A DNA stretch of 6,822 nucleotides from an uncultured Clostridia bacterium (GTDB lineage: Bacteria > Bacillota > Clostridia > Christensenellales > Borkfalkiaceae), in NCBI GenBank assembly GCA_937888935.1, contig CALARO010000187.1, forward strand, positions 1-6,822, given 5' to 3'. Shown piece after piece: positions 1 to 5,395 of the stretch. The notes below the pieces were generated by a model. The model did no database searches. It saw only the letters and a program-made list of their open reading frames with translations, and was not told the DNA's origin. Numbering within the stretch: position 1 is the first letter of the stretch; every line of letters begins with the position of its first letter. A program made the position numbers and the translations under genes.

Positions 1-531
1 GACGTGCTGCAAGCCGTGAAAGTAGCGGACGACGACGAGCTGATCGCCGTGGAAGAAGAGCGCGAAGAAGACGAAACGATGCTGTACGTCACCGAGCAGG
101 GCTATTGCCTGAACGCGCTGAAAGACGATATTCCTTTGCAGGGCAGAGTATCGGGCGGCGTGAAAGGCGTGATGCTGCGCGAAGGCGATAAAGTGAAATT
201 CGTATCGCAGGTAAACGGCGAAGGCGAAATCGTGATCGTTACGAGCGAAGGCAAATTCAAAAAGGTGATTTCCTCGCAGATCGACGTAACGGGCAGATAC
301 AAAAAAGGCTCGATGATCGTTGCGCTGCCCGAAGGCGAAAAAGTGATTTTGGCAAGCTACGTCACCGTGCCGTACAAAATCGCCGTGGTGGAAAAGGGCA
401 ATAAAGTTTCGTGTATTTCTTCGGAAGACGTGCCGATCGCCATGCAGAGCGCGAAAGCGCGGAAGATTTCCGCCTACGAAGAAGGCAGCGTGATCGCGGC
501 GTATCCTTTAAGGTATCAGACGGAAGAATAA
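1..531 (+). CDS. Type II topoisomerase subunit A (GyrA/ParC type), C-terminal end, 5' truncated
   Basis: This is the 3' end of a gene that enters from the left edge; 176 codons plus stop are visible and no start lies in the window. The residues form the C-terminal DNA-wrapping beta-propeller of DNA gyrase or topoisomerase IV subunit A. Repeated blades are visible, each with a G-x-x-x-x hairpin followed by a short strand: QGYCLNALKDDIPLQGR then VSGGVKGVML (about residues 33-60), GKFKKVISSQIDVTGR (about 84-100), and NKVSCISSEDVPIAMQS (about 133-149). An acidic linker (EEEREEDE) precedes the first complete blade. In the cell, the subunit would cleave and rejoin DNA using a tyrosine in the part that lies outside the window, and this domain would bend or wrap DNA. 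The missing N-terminal half and GyrA-box prevent a firm choice between GyrA and ParC. The next gene starts 77 bases downstream, and no hairpin terminator is visible between them. Confidence 0.85.
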   Translation, partial: DVLQAVKVADDDELIAVEEEREEDETMLYVTEQGYCLNALKDDIPLQGRVSGGVKGVMLREGDKVKFVSQVNGEGEIVIVTSEGKFKKVISSQIDVTGRYKKGSMIVALPEGEKVILASYVTVPYKIAVVEKGNKVSCISSEDVPIAMQSAKARKISAYEEGSVIAAYPLRYQTEE

Positions 532-545
532 TTGCGCTTTCGGTT

Positions 546-574
546 GCATAACGGGCGGCTTTCTCACATAGAAT
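546..574 (+). promoter_or_regulatory. Candidate sigma-E promoter of spoIIID
   Basis: A -35-like GCATAAC (546-552) and a -10-like CATAGAAT (567-574) are separated by 14 bases. The Bacillus mother-cell sigma-E consensus is about KMATATT, 14-15 bases, CATACAHT; the -10 here differs at one position. Transcription would start near 580-582, about 28 bases before the TTG start. In Bacillus subtilis spoIIID is a sigma-E regulon gene, so both position and identity fit. This is a by-eye match, not a scored one. Confidence 0.6.
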
Positions 575-595
575 AAACCAACGATAAAATTCGTC

Positions 596-602
596 GGAGG
601 TG
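596..602 (+). promoter_or_regulatory. Ribosome binding site that decides the spoIIID start
   Basis: GGAGGTG at 596-602 is a near-ideal Shine-Dalgarno sequence. It overlaps the in-frame GTG at 600, which therefore cannot be its start codon. It sits six bases before the in-frame TTG at 609, a normal spacing. Confidence 0.8.
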
Positions 603-608
603 GAAGCT

Positions 609-932
609 TTGTGGGAAGAGCTTGAAGAGAGAGTGCTTTGTTGCGCAGAGTATATCGTGGAAACGGGTTGCACCGTCCGCGCTTGCTCTGCGCATTTTGC
701 CGTAAGTAAATCTACCGTGCATAAAGATATGACGGAACGACTGCCGTATATCGACAAAGTTTTATACGAAGAAGTGCGCGAAGTGCTTGATAAAAATTTA
801 AAAGAGCGGCACATTCGCGGGGGGAACGCCACGCGGAAGAAATACGAAAAAAAGCGCGGCATGGCGCAGCCGATCGCGCCGCAAAAAAAGGCTGCTTTCA
901 AAAGCGGCGAAGAGAAGAAAGGAATTATGTAA
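609..932 (+). CDS. spoIIID: Stage III sporulation transcriptional regulator SpoIIID
   Basis: SpoIIID is a small DNA-binding protein of the mother cell. It switches many sigma-E genes on or off and helps turn on sigma-K production during sporulation. From the TTG start the protein has 107 residues, against 93 in Bacillus subtilis. The family signature is unmistakable: YIVET (15-19), a helix-turn-helix ending VSKSTVHKD (about 22-43), TERLP (42-46), and the basic RHIRGG...T..KY segment (67-79) that forms the second DNA-contacting region. Starting at TTG places 14 residues before YIVET, exactly as in B. subtilis, and the strong GGAGGTG site has correct spacing; a GTG start at 600 would add three residues and overlap that site. 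The Lys-rich tail (80-107) is longer than in Bacillus and looks disordered. A sigma-E-like promoter lies upstream and a hairpin terminator downstream, so it may be transcribed alone. Confidence 0.95.
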   Translation: MWEELEERVLCCAEYIVETGCTVRACSAHFAVSKSTVHKDMTERLPYIDKVLYEEVREVLDKNLKERHIRGGNATRKKYEKKRGMAQPIAPQKKAAFKSGEEKKGIM

Positions 933-982
933 CGGCGCAAGCGGAAAATTTCCGCCGAAAAATCCGAAAATAAGCATAAATA

Positions 983-1030
983 AATCCGCGGGATTTTCAC
1001 GATATTCGTAAAATCTCACGGATTTTTCTT
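983..1030. terminator. Bidirectional intrinsic terminator between spoIIID and the araC-type gene
   Basis: Two 15-base arms (983-997 and 1010-1024) pair over a 12-base loop with one G-U and one C-A mismatch, and a T-rich run (TTTTTCTTT) follows on the plus strand. On the minus strand the same hairpin is followed by a looser T-rich stretch (ATTTATGCTTATTTTC). It lies 50 bases past the spoIIID stop and about 10 bases past the stop of the converging regulator gene, so it can end both transcripts. Confidence 0.8.
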
Positions 1031-1039
1031 TGTAAAAAA

Positions 1040-1930
1040 TTATTTTTTCAGGTTTTTCTTGTATTCAAGGGGCGTTAACCCCGTAATTTTTTTAAAGATC
1101 CGGTTGAAATTCGCCGTGTTGTTGAAGCCGCAGCGCACGGCGATTTTCAGCACCGTGTCGTCGGATTTTTTCAAGAGCCGCAAAGCTTCGTCGATCCGCC
1201 GGATATTGATATACTGCCACGGCGTCATGCCGTTCAGTTTTTTGAAAACGGCGCAGAAATACGTGCGCGGCATATACGCTTCTTTCGCGATTTCTTCCAA
1301 TGTAAGCGCGCTTGCGAAATTTTTATCCATGTATCCGATCGCCCGCTCGATCCCGCCCGAATGAAGCACGTAAGCCGAGCTTTCCCCGCCGCCCGTTTCT
1401 TCGGGCGGAAAAAATTCCCGCCGCAAAATCACTAAAAGCTCTAAGATTTTCGCTTTCACCACCACGTCGCACCCGTACCCGTCGCCCGAAAATTCCGCGC
1501 GTATGCCGTTGAGAAGTACGGTCACATAAGCAAAATGCGCGTTGTTTCTGTCGAGCTTCGCCTTGGCTTCCTTACCCCGCCCGAAAAACGCCCCGAGATA
1601 GCCGTTGCTTAAATAATCGTTGCCCGCGCTCCACACGAAATTCGGCGAAAATTGCAGATTTAAAAGCCTCATGTCGTCCGTGTCCGTATCGCCGTAAATG
1701 TCCGTAATGCAATGGTATTCGTTCGTGGAAAACATAAACACGTCGCCGGGCAGAATTTCCGCTTTGCCCCGCTCGGTGTCGTACACGCCGCGCCCGTTCA
1801 GAATCAGAGAAATTTCAAATTCCGCGTGCTTGTGATTGCGGTAGCTGTTTCTGCGCCGCGCCGCCGTGGAAATAAACATGCGGCACGCCGTCGTACCCGA
1901 GCTATTTATTATTTTTCCGATTTCTTCCAT
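1040..1930 (-). CDS. AraC-family transcriptional regulator with N-terminal cupin sensor
   Basis: A 296-residue protein of typical AraC/XylS family length. The N-terminal half is a cupin-like ligand-binding domain with a metal-site-like HKHAEFEIS (33-41), GRGVY (46-50), and PGDVFMF (61-67). The C-terminal part (about 195-296) holds the two helix-turn-helix motifs: the first around LTLEEIAKEAYMPRTYFCAVFKK (209-231), the second around VLKIAVRCGFNNTANFNRIFKKITGLTPLEY (260-290). The ending GF-x5-FNRIFKK-x-G-TP-x-EY is the family hallmark. Members of this layout usually respond to sugars and activate neighbouring catabolic genes. It is divergent from the enolase-superfamily gene, with a 189-base spacer that contains a direct-repeat operator candidate, so that gene is its likely target. 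The ATG at 1928-1930 is preceded by a G-run (GGGGG) that may act as a weak ribosome site. The ligand cannot be read from the sequence; a sugar or sugar acid is inferred from the neighbours. Confidence 0.93.
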   Translation of the reverse strand: MEEIGKIINSSGTTACRMFISTAARRRNSYRNHKHAEFEISLILNGRGVYDTERGKAEILPGDVFMFSTNEYHCITDIYGDTDTDDMRLLNLQFSPNFVWSAGNDYLSNGYLGAFFGRGKEAKAKLDRNNAHFAYVTVLLNGIRAEFSGDGYGCDVVVKAKILELLVILRREFFPPEETGGGESSAYVLHSGGIERAIGYMDKNFASALTLEEIAKEAYMPRTYFCAVFKKLNGMTPWQYINIRRIDEALRLLKKSDDTVLKIAVRCGFNNTANFNRIFKKITGLTPLEYKKNLKK

Positions 1931-1960
1931 CGCAAAAATCCCCCGAAAAACTTATTTTCA

Positions 1961-1991
1961 TAACATTGTTTGCAAAAATCGTAATATTGTT
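1961..1991. promoter_or_regulatory. Candidate AraC-type operator: two direct half-sites 21 bp apart
   Basis: TAACATTGTT (1961-1970) and TAATATTGTT (1982-1991) match at 9 of 10 bases and are offset by exactly 21 bases, two helical turns. The second copy ends one base before the -35 box at 1993. AraC-family activators classically bind direct repeats of this period next to the -35 element. The regulator itself is encoded immediately to the left, so autoregulation through the same sites is also possible. Confidence 0.65.
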
Positions 1992-1992
1992 G

Positions 1993-2021
1993 ATGACATT
2001 CCGTTTTCTTTATGGTATCAT
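1993..2021 (+). promoter_or_regulatory. Sigma-A-type promoter of the enolase-superfamily gene
   Basis: ATGACA (1993-1998) and TATCAT (2016-2021) are separated by 17 bases and each matches the TTGACA/TATAAT consensus at five of six positions. Initiation near 2028 gives a leader of about 92 bases. No clear riboswitch fold or attenuator with a T-run is visible in that leader. Confidence 0.65.
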
Positions 2022-2119
2022 ATTTGTAAGAACAAGTCAAGCAAATCGGCGCGGCGCGCGTAATTTTCGGCAAAATCGCAAAAATTCCGTCCGATCCGAA
2101 GCGCAAAGGAGAATTAACA

Positions 2120-3445
2120 ATGTACAAGAACATGAAAGCAAGCGATCTGAAAATCACCGATCTTCGCGTGGCGGATATCGACGGTCTGCCCAAGCACATG
2201 ATTTTACTTAAAATCTACACGAACAGTGACATCGTGGGCTACGGCGAAGTGCGCGATGCGGCGAGCGCAACGTATGCGAAAATGCTTAAAAGCCGTCTTG
2301 TGGGCGAAAACCCGCTCAACGTAGAAAAACTGTTCGAGCGAATCAAGCAATTCGGCGGACATTCCCGTCAGGGCGGCGGCGTATCGGGCGTGGAAGTTGC
2401 GCTTTACGATATTATCGGCAAGTTTTACGGCGTGCCTGTGTATCAGCTGCTCGGCGGCAAGTGGCGCGACGAAGTGCGCATTTACTGCGATACCGACGTA
2501 GACGGCAAGCACACGGGTACAGACATGGGCAACGCCCTGAAAAAGCGCATGGCGCAGGGTTTCACGTTTTTGAAAATGGATCTCGGCATCGAGCTTTTGT
2601 ACGACGAACCCGGCACGCTCAACGCGCCGCTCGGCATGGTGGAAGATTTCAAAAAATACAACATGAAAGCCATCTGCCATCAGTCGGGCAGCATTGATAA
2701 ATCGTTGATGTTCGGCAAAAACTATCAGATTTTCACCATTCCGCACTACGCCACGGGCATACATATCACGGAAAAGGGACTTGATTATCTCGAAAACTAC
2801 GTGAAGCAGGTGCGCGACGTAATCGGCTACGAAGTGCCGCTCGCGATCGATCATTTCGGGCATGTGGCGATCGAAGACGCGATTCGCTTTGCGCGCCGGC
2901 TCGAAAAGTACAATATCGCGTGGATGGAAGATCTTACGCCGTGGCAAAAGACGGAACATCTGAAAAAATTCGCGCAGAACAGCTGCGTGCCGCTTTGCAC
3001 GGGCGAAGACATCTACCTTGCGGAGAATTTCGAAAAGGTGATGCAGGCGGGCGTAAACGTGGTGCATCCCGATCTGCTTACGGTAGGGGGATTCGGCGAG
3101 ATGAAGAAGGTGGGCGCGTTGTGCGAGAAGTACGGCGTGGCTGCGGCGATTCACATGGCGGAAAGTCCGATCGCGTTCATGGCGGCGGTACATTCGGCGG
3201 CGGCGATGAAGAACGTGCTTGCCGTGGAATTCCATTCCGTGGATCACCCCGAATGGTTCAGCCTGGTAAACCCGAAGATCGAGCTGACGAACGGGTTTAT
3301 GAAAGTACCCGACGCCCCGGGACTCGGCATCGAGAGCTTAAACGAAGAGCTTGTGGAAAAATTCCGCAAAGCGGATTGCGAGAAGCCGTGGAGCGAAACT
3401 TCGTCGTGGGATAAGGAGTGGTCGAACGATCGCGAATGGTCGTAA
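2120..3445 (+). CDS. Enolase-superfamily enzyme, mandelate racemase type; probable acid-sugar dehydratase
   Basis: A 441-residue cytoplasmic protein with the two-domain enolase-superfamily layout: an N-terminal capping domain (about 1-120, including VEVALYDIIGK and LLGGK) and a beta-barrel. Barrel residues in family order are K152 in FLKMD, then D244 (AIDHFG), E270 (WMED) and E296 (CTGED) as the three expected magnesium ligands, D318 (HPDLLTVGG) and H345 (AIHMAESP) as the Asp-His catalytic dyad, and E370 (AVEFH) after the last strand. This pattern matches the mandelate racemase/galactonate-dehydratase subgroup, whose members mostly dehydrate aldonic or aldaric acids to 2-keto-3-deoxy acids. 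Strand two reads K-x-D rather than the common K-x-K, and about 90 residues lie between it and D244, much longer than in mandelate racemase, so the substrate is uncertain. AAAGGAG sits ten bases before the ATG. It is the first plus-strand gene after the divergent AraC-type regulator and has its own sigma-A promoter. Confidence 0.88.
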   Translation: MYKNMKASDLKITDLRVADIDGLPKHMILLKIYTNSDIVGYGEVRDAASATYAKMLKSRLVGENPLNVEKLFERIKQFGGHSRQGGGVSGVEVALYDIIGKFYGVPVYQLLGGKWRDEVRIYCDTDVDGKHTGTDMGNALKKRMAQGFTFLKMDLGIELLYDEPGTLNAPLGMVEDFKKYNMKAICHQSGSIDKSLMFGKNYQIFTIPHYATGIHITEKGLDYLENYVKQVRDVIGYEVPLAIDHFGHVAIEDAIRFARRLEKYNIAWMEDLTPWQKTEHLKKFAQNSCVPLCTGEDIYLAENFEKVMQAGVNVVHPDLLTVGGFGEMKKVGALCEKYGVAAAIHMAESPIAFMAAVHSAAAMKNVLAVEFHSVDHPEWFSLVNPKIELTNGFMKVPDAPGLGIESLNEELVEKFRKADCEKPWSETSSWDKEWSNDREWS

Positions 3446-3498
3446 TTCGTAGCGCGCTTGTATAACGGCGCACCTCGCGGCTTCATCTGCGTGCGCCC

Positions 3499-3520
3499 TT
3501 GCTCATTTACGCTTAGTAAA
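3499..3520. repeat. 22-bp direct repeat, copy 1
   Basis: The 22 bases here are identical to 3590-3611; the core is GCTCATTTACGCTTAGTAAA. It contains the inverted repeat ATTTAC-GCTTA-GTAAAT, the last T being the base after the repeat. GC-rich TTCGCGGCGG follows. Confidence 0.8.
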
Positions 3521-3589
3521 TTCGCGGCGGTCGTACTCGATAAATCTCGCGATCTGCACCGTTCTTCAAACGCTTTCGTGGTGAATGCA

Positions 3590-3611
3590 TTGCTCATTTA
3601 CGCTTAGTAAA
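3590..3611. repeat. 22-bp direct repeat, copy 2
   Basis: An exact copy of 3499-3520, shifted by 91 bases, followed by the similar CTCGCCGCG. The inner arms TTTAC/GTAAA are retained, and outer arms GAATGC and GCATTC (about 3583-3588 and 3630-3635) bracket this copy. Confidence 0.8.
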
Positions 3612-3699
3612 CTCGCCGCGCGAAATGCTCGCATTCCTTGTACTGCTCGCTTTTGAAGCGCGCTGTAACTTGGGCGATTTTAATAAGGCAGATATATAG

Positions 3700-3747
3700 G
3701 CTTCCCCCTGGGGGGAAGCTCTGCCCGAAGGGCGGTGATGAGGGGCG
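3700..3747. repeat. Two-hairpin repeat element, copy 1
   Basis: The first hairpin is GCTTCCCC (3700-3707), loop CTGG, GGGGAAGC (3712-3719). The second is CTGCCC (3721-3726), loop GAA, GGGCGG (3730-3735). The tail ATGAGGGGCG is at 3738-3747. The same architecture recurs at 5173-5221 with a different second-stem sequence. There is no T-run, so it is not a standard terminator. Confidence 0.75.
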
Positions 3748-3803
3748 CGCCTTGTTTTCTATGTTGTATTTTTTTAACAATAAATTTCCCTACAAAGGCG
3801 TGC

Positions 3804-3820
3804 CTTGTTTTCAATTTCCC
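3804..3820 (+). repeat. 17-bp motif shared upstream of both hydrolase genes, copy 1
   Basis: CTTGTTTTCAATTTCCC is identical to 5313-5329. This copy ends 20 bases before the ATG at 3841, in the place where a ribosome site would be expected. It could be a regulatory site or a remnant of duplication. Confidence 0.6.
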
Positions 3821-3840
3821 GAATATTTCCATAAACCATT

Positions 3841-5139
3841 ATGAACAGAGAAAAAATTTTAGAAAGTTTCATCAAAAACGCCGATATGCTTGAAGAGCGC
3901 AACGCGCGCGGTATCGAAAACTACCGCAAAGGCGATTTTACGTTGCGTTTTCCTGCGGCAAAGCCCGGGCAACAAGTAAAAATCACGCAGAAAAAGCACG
4001 CGTTTTTATTCGGCACTACGGCGTTTATGCTCGGCAGTTTCGAAACGCCGGGAAAAGAGCCGGTTTATAAAGAACGCTTTGCCCGCCTTTTCAATCAGGC
4101 GGTTGTGCCTTTGTACTGGTCTGATCTCGAACCGCGCGAAGGCGAATTGCGGTTTAAAAAGAACAGCGAATTTATCTATCGCCGTCCGCCCGTGGATACG
4201 GTGCTTGAATTTTGCGAAGAATACGGCTTGCAGCCGAAAGGGCATTGCCTTACGTGGAATAATTTTCTGCCCGAATGGCTGAAAAAGTACTCGCCCGAAG
4301 AGAAAAAACGCGTACTCGAACGCCGTTTTGCCGAAATTTCCGCCGCGTATGCCGATAAAATTCCGTCGTTCGATATCGTCAACGAATCGGCGAGCAACTA
4401 TCGCCGCGGCGCGAAAGCGCTTTTCGAAAACTACGACGAATACGGCATGCGGCTCGGCGCGAAATATTTCAAAAACAACCGCAAAATTTTAAACGAAACC
4501 AACGAAGCGATCTGGCGCGATTACTACACCGAAGGCAAATACATGGCGTTCAACGCGCAGCTCAAAGAGTTTATCGCGCGCGGCGTGCCGTTCGATGAAA
4601 TCGGTCTGCAATACCACATTTTCACCACTACGGAAGAAACGGAAAATTGGCAGGTGCGCGAAGTATATCTCGATGCCGAAGCCATGGTGGAAATTCTCGA
4701 TATTTTCGGCAGCTACGGCTACCCGATGCACATTTCCGAAATCACGATACCCGGCTCGGGCGGCAAGGCGGAAAACGAAGAAATTCAGGCTTATCTCGTA
4801 GAAAAGCTGTATAAAACGTGGTTTGCCACGCCGAATATGAAGAGCATCGTATGGTGGAATCTCGTAGACGGCTACGCTGCGTATGCGCCGCTCGGCTCAA
4901 ATGAAGGCGAAAATCGCTGCGGCGGCGGACTGCTGCGCTTCGATATGAGCGAAAAACCCGCCTACAAGGTACTCGATAAACTGATCAACGAAGAGTGGAA
5001 AACGCGGCTCACGGCAGAAACGGACGGCGCGGGCGAAGTGAAATTCCGCGGCTTCTACGGCGAATACGAAGCGGAAACGTGCGGCAAAACGTACAAAGTA
5101 ACGCTCGCCGAAAACGGCGCAACCGTAACTTTGCAATAA
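3841..5139 (+). CDS. GH10-like glycoside hydrolase, cytoplasmic (paralog 1)
   Basis: A 432-residue protein with no signal peptide, so it should act inside the cell. A short N-terminal beta domain (about 29-60, RKGDFTLRF...HAFLFG) leads into a GH10 TIM barrel and a C-terminal beta domain (about 398-432, VKFRGFYGEYEAE). Retaining-hydrolase residues are visible: GHCLTWN (134-140), acid/base E182 in FDIVNE, QYH (257-259), nucleophile E300 in ISEITIP, and VWWNLVDGYA (337-346). In ordinary GH10 xylanases a Glu-Asn-x-x-Lys-Trp segment forms the glycone subsites; here it is VVPLYW (88-93), so the substrate is probably not plain xylan. An in-frame stop at 3832-3834 makes 3841 the first ATG, and alignment with the paralog supports it, yet no Shine-Dalgarno sequence precedes it. 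About half the residues match the 5396-6682 protein over the central block, judged by eye. Confidence 0.88.
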   Translation: MNREKILESFIKNADMLEERNARGIENYRKGDFTLRFPAAKPGQQVKITQKKHAFLFGTTAFMLGSFETPGKEPVYKERFARLFNQAVVPLYWSDLEPREGELRFKKNSEFIYRRPPVDTVLEFCEEYGLQPKGHCLTWNNFLPEWLKKYSPEEKKRVLERRFAEISAAYADKIPSFDIVNESASNYRRGAKALFENYDEYGMRLGAKYFKNNRKILNETNEAIWRDYYTEGKYMAFNAQLKEFIARGVPFDEIGLQYHIFTTTEETENWQVREVYLDAEAMVEILDIFGSYGYPMHISEITIPGSGGKAENEEIQAYLVEKLYKTWFATPNMKSIVWWNLVDGYAAYAPLGSNEGENRCGGGLLRFDMSEKPAYKVLDKLINEEWKTRLTAETDGAGEVKFRGFYGEYEAETCGKTYKVTLAENGATVTLQ

Positions 5140-5172
5140 GATTTGCCCTACGTCAAGCCTTTCTACATCAAG

Positions 5173-5221
5173 CCTTCCCCTTGGGGGGAAGGTGTCTGCG
5201 ATAGCAGACGAATGAGGGGCG
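5173..5221. repeat. Two-hairpin repeat element, copy 2
   Basis: The first hairpin is CCTTCCCC (5173-5180), loop TTGG, GGGGAAGG (5185-5192). The second is GTCTGC (5194-5199), loop GATA, GCAGAC (5204-5209). The tail ATGAGGGGCG is at 5212-5221. Compared with 3700-3747, the outer pair of stem one changes from G-C to C-G and the second stem is rewritten but stays fully paired, while the tail is identical. That pattern points to selection on structure or to a mobile repeat family. Confidence 0.78.
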
Positions 5222-5231
5222 AAGCCCATTT

Positions 5232-5266
5232 TTGATTGAAATTTTCCTTCAGAAATTTTCAATCAA
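5232..5266. repeat. 35-base near-perfect hairpin
   Basis: TTGATTGAAA (5232-5241) pairs with TTTCAATCAA (5257-5266). One T-T mismatch follows, then TTTC pairs with GAAA around the loop CTTCA. It is followed by GGGGCAG, not a T-run, so it is a poor intrinsic terminator on the plus strand. The arm sequence TTTCAATCAA appears again at 5293-5302, which suggests a protein-binding motif. Confidence 0.65.
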
Positions 5267-5312
5267 GGGGCAGTCGAAAAACGAATAACTTGTTTCAATC
5301 AAATGCTTGCAT

Positions 5313-5329
5313 CTTGTTTTCAATTTCCC
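5313..5329 (+). repeat. 17-bp motif shared upstream of both hydrolase genes, copy 2
   Basis: CTTGTTTTCAATTTCCC is identical to 3804-3820. Here it ends 20 bases before the -35 box of the 5350-5378 promoter, a position suited to an activator site. Both copies are followed by A/T-rich DNA containing TATAAA or CATAAA. Confidence 0.6.
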
Positions 5330-5349
5330 AAAAACTTTATAAAAATCGC

Positions 5350-5378
5350 TTGAAAAACGGCGAAAAATCAATTATAAT
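5350..5378 (+). promoter_or_regulatory. Strong sigma-A promoter of the second GH10-like gene
   Basis: TTGAAA (5350-5355), 17 bases, TATAAT (5373-5378): a perfect -10 box, a -35 box with four of six matches and ideal spacing. Initiation would fall around 5384-5386, inside or at the edge of the ribosome site AGAGGT (5384-5389), giving a leader of only about 11 bases before the ATG at 5396. Confidence 0.72.
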
Positions 5379-5395
5379 AAAAAAGAGGTAAAAAA

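Larger units (their letters stand above)
3446..3840. other. 395-base spacer before the first GH10-like gene
   Basis: I see no credible gene here. It contains a perfect 7-bp inverted repeat GGCGCAC/GTGCGCC (3467-3473 and 3491-3497), a 22-base direct repeat, a two-hairpin repeat element, and a 17-base motif also found before the second hydrolase gene. No T-tailed terminator follows the dehydratase gene and no convincing sigma-A promoter is seen before 3841. AACAAT at 3776-3781 is the complement of the ATTGTT core of the upstream AraC-type half-sites, but it is a single copy. Confidence 0.6.
5140..5395. other. 256-base spacer between the two GH10-like genes
   Basis: No gene is visible. From left to right it holds an imperfect 14-base tandem repeat CTACRTCAAGCCTT (5148-5161 and 5163-5176, 13 of 14 identical), a two-hairpin repeat, a 35-base hairpin, a third copy of that hairpin's arm (TTTCAATCAA, 5293-5302), the shared 17-bp motif, and a sigma-A promoter. 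Confidence 0.7.

Noticed and set aside
600..602. GTG as the spoIIID start codon
   Set aside because: It overlaps the Shine-Dalgarno sequence itself, and the TTG at 609 has correct spacing and matches the known SpoIIID N-terminus.
941..955. Palindrome GCGGAAA-A-TTTCCGC just after spoIIID
   Set aside because: The loop would be too small for a stable RNA hairpin without melting inner pairs, and no T-run follows. The hairpin at 983-1024 is the better terminator.
2028..2119. Possible riboswitch or attenuator in the dehydratase leader
   Set aside because: I found only weak complementary segments and no conserved riboswitch core or T-tailed hairpin.
2204..3247. A 347-codon open frame on the minus strand opposite the dehydratase gene
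   Set aside because: Its translation is rich in His, Arg and Phe with no recognisable motifs. It mirrors the codon pattern of the well-supported plus-strand gene and has no ribosome site.
3499..3611. CRISPR array
   Set aside because: There are only two copies of a 22-bp repeat with a 69-base gap and no cas genes, which does not fit a CRISPR array.
3776..3781. AACAAT as an AraC half-site before the first hydrolase gene
   Set aside because: It is a single six-base core in A/T-rich DNA with no partner at 21 bp, so it is expected by chance.
3638..3844. A 68-codon plus-strand open frame in the spacer before the first hydrolase gene
   Set aside because: It runs through the two-hairpin repeat, has no ribosome site or recognisable protein features, and overlaps the hydrolase start.
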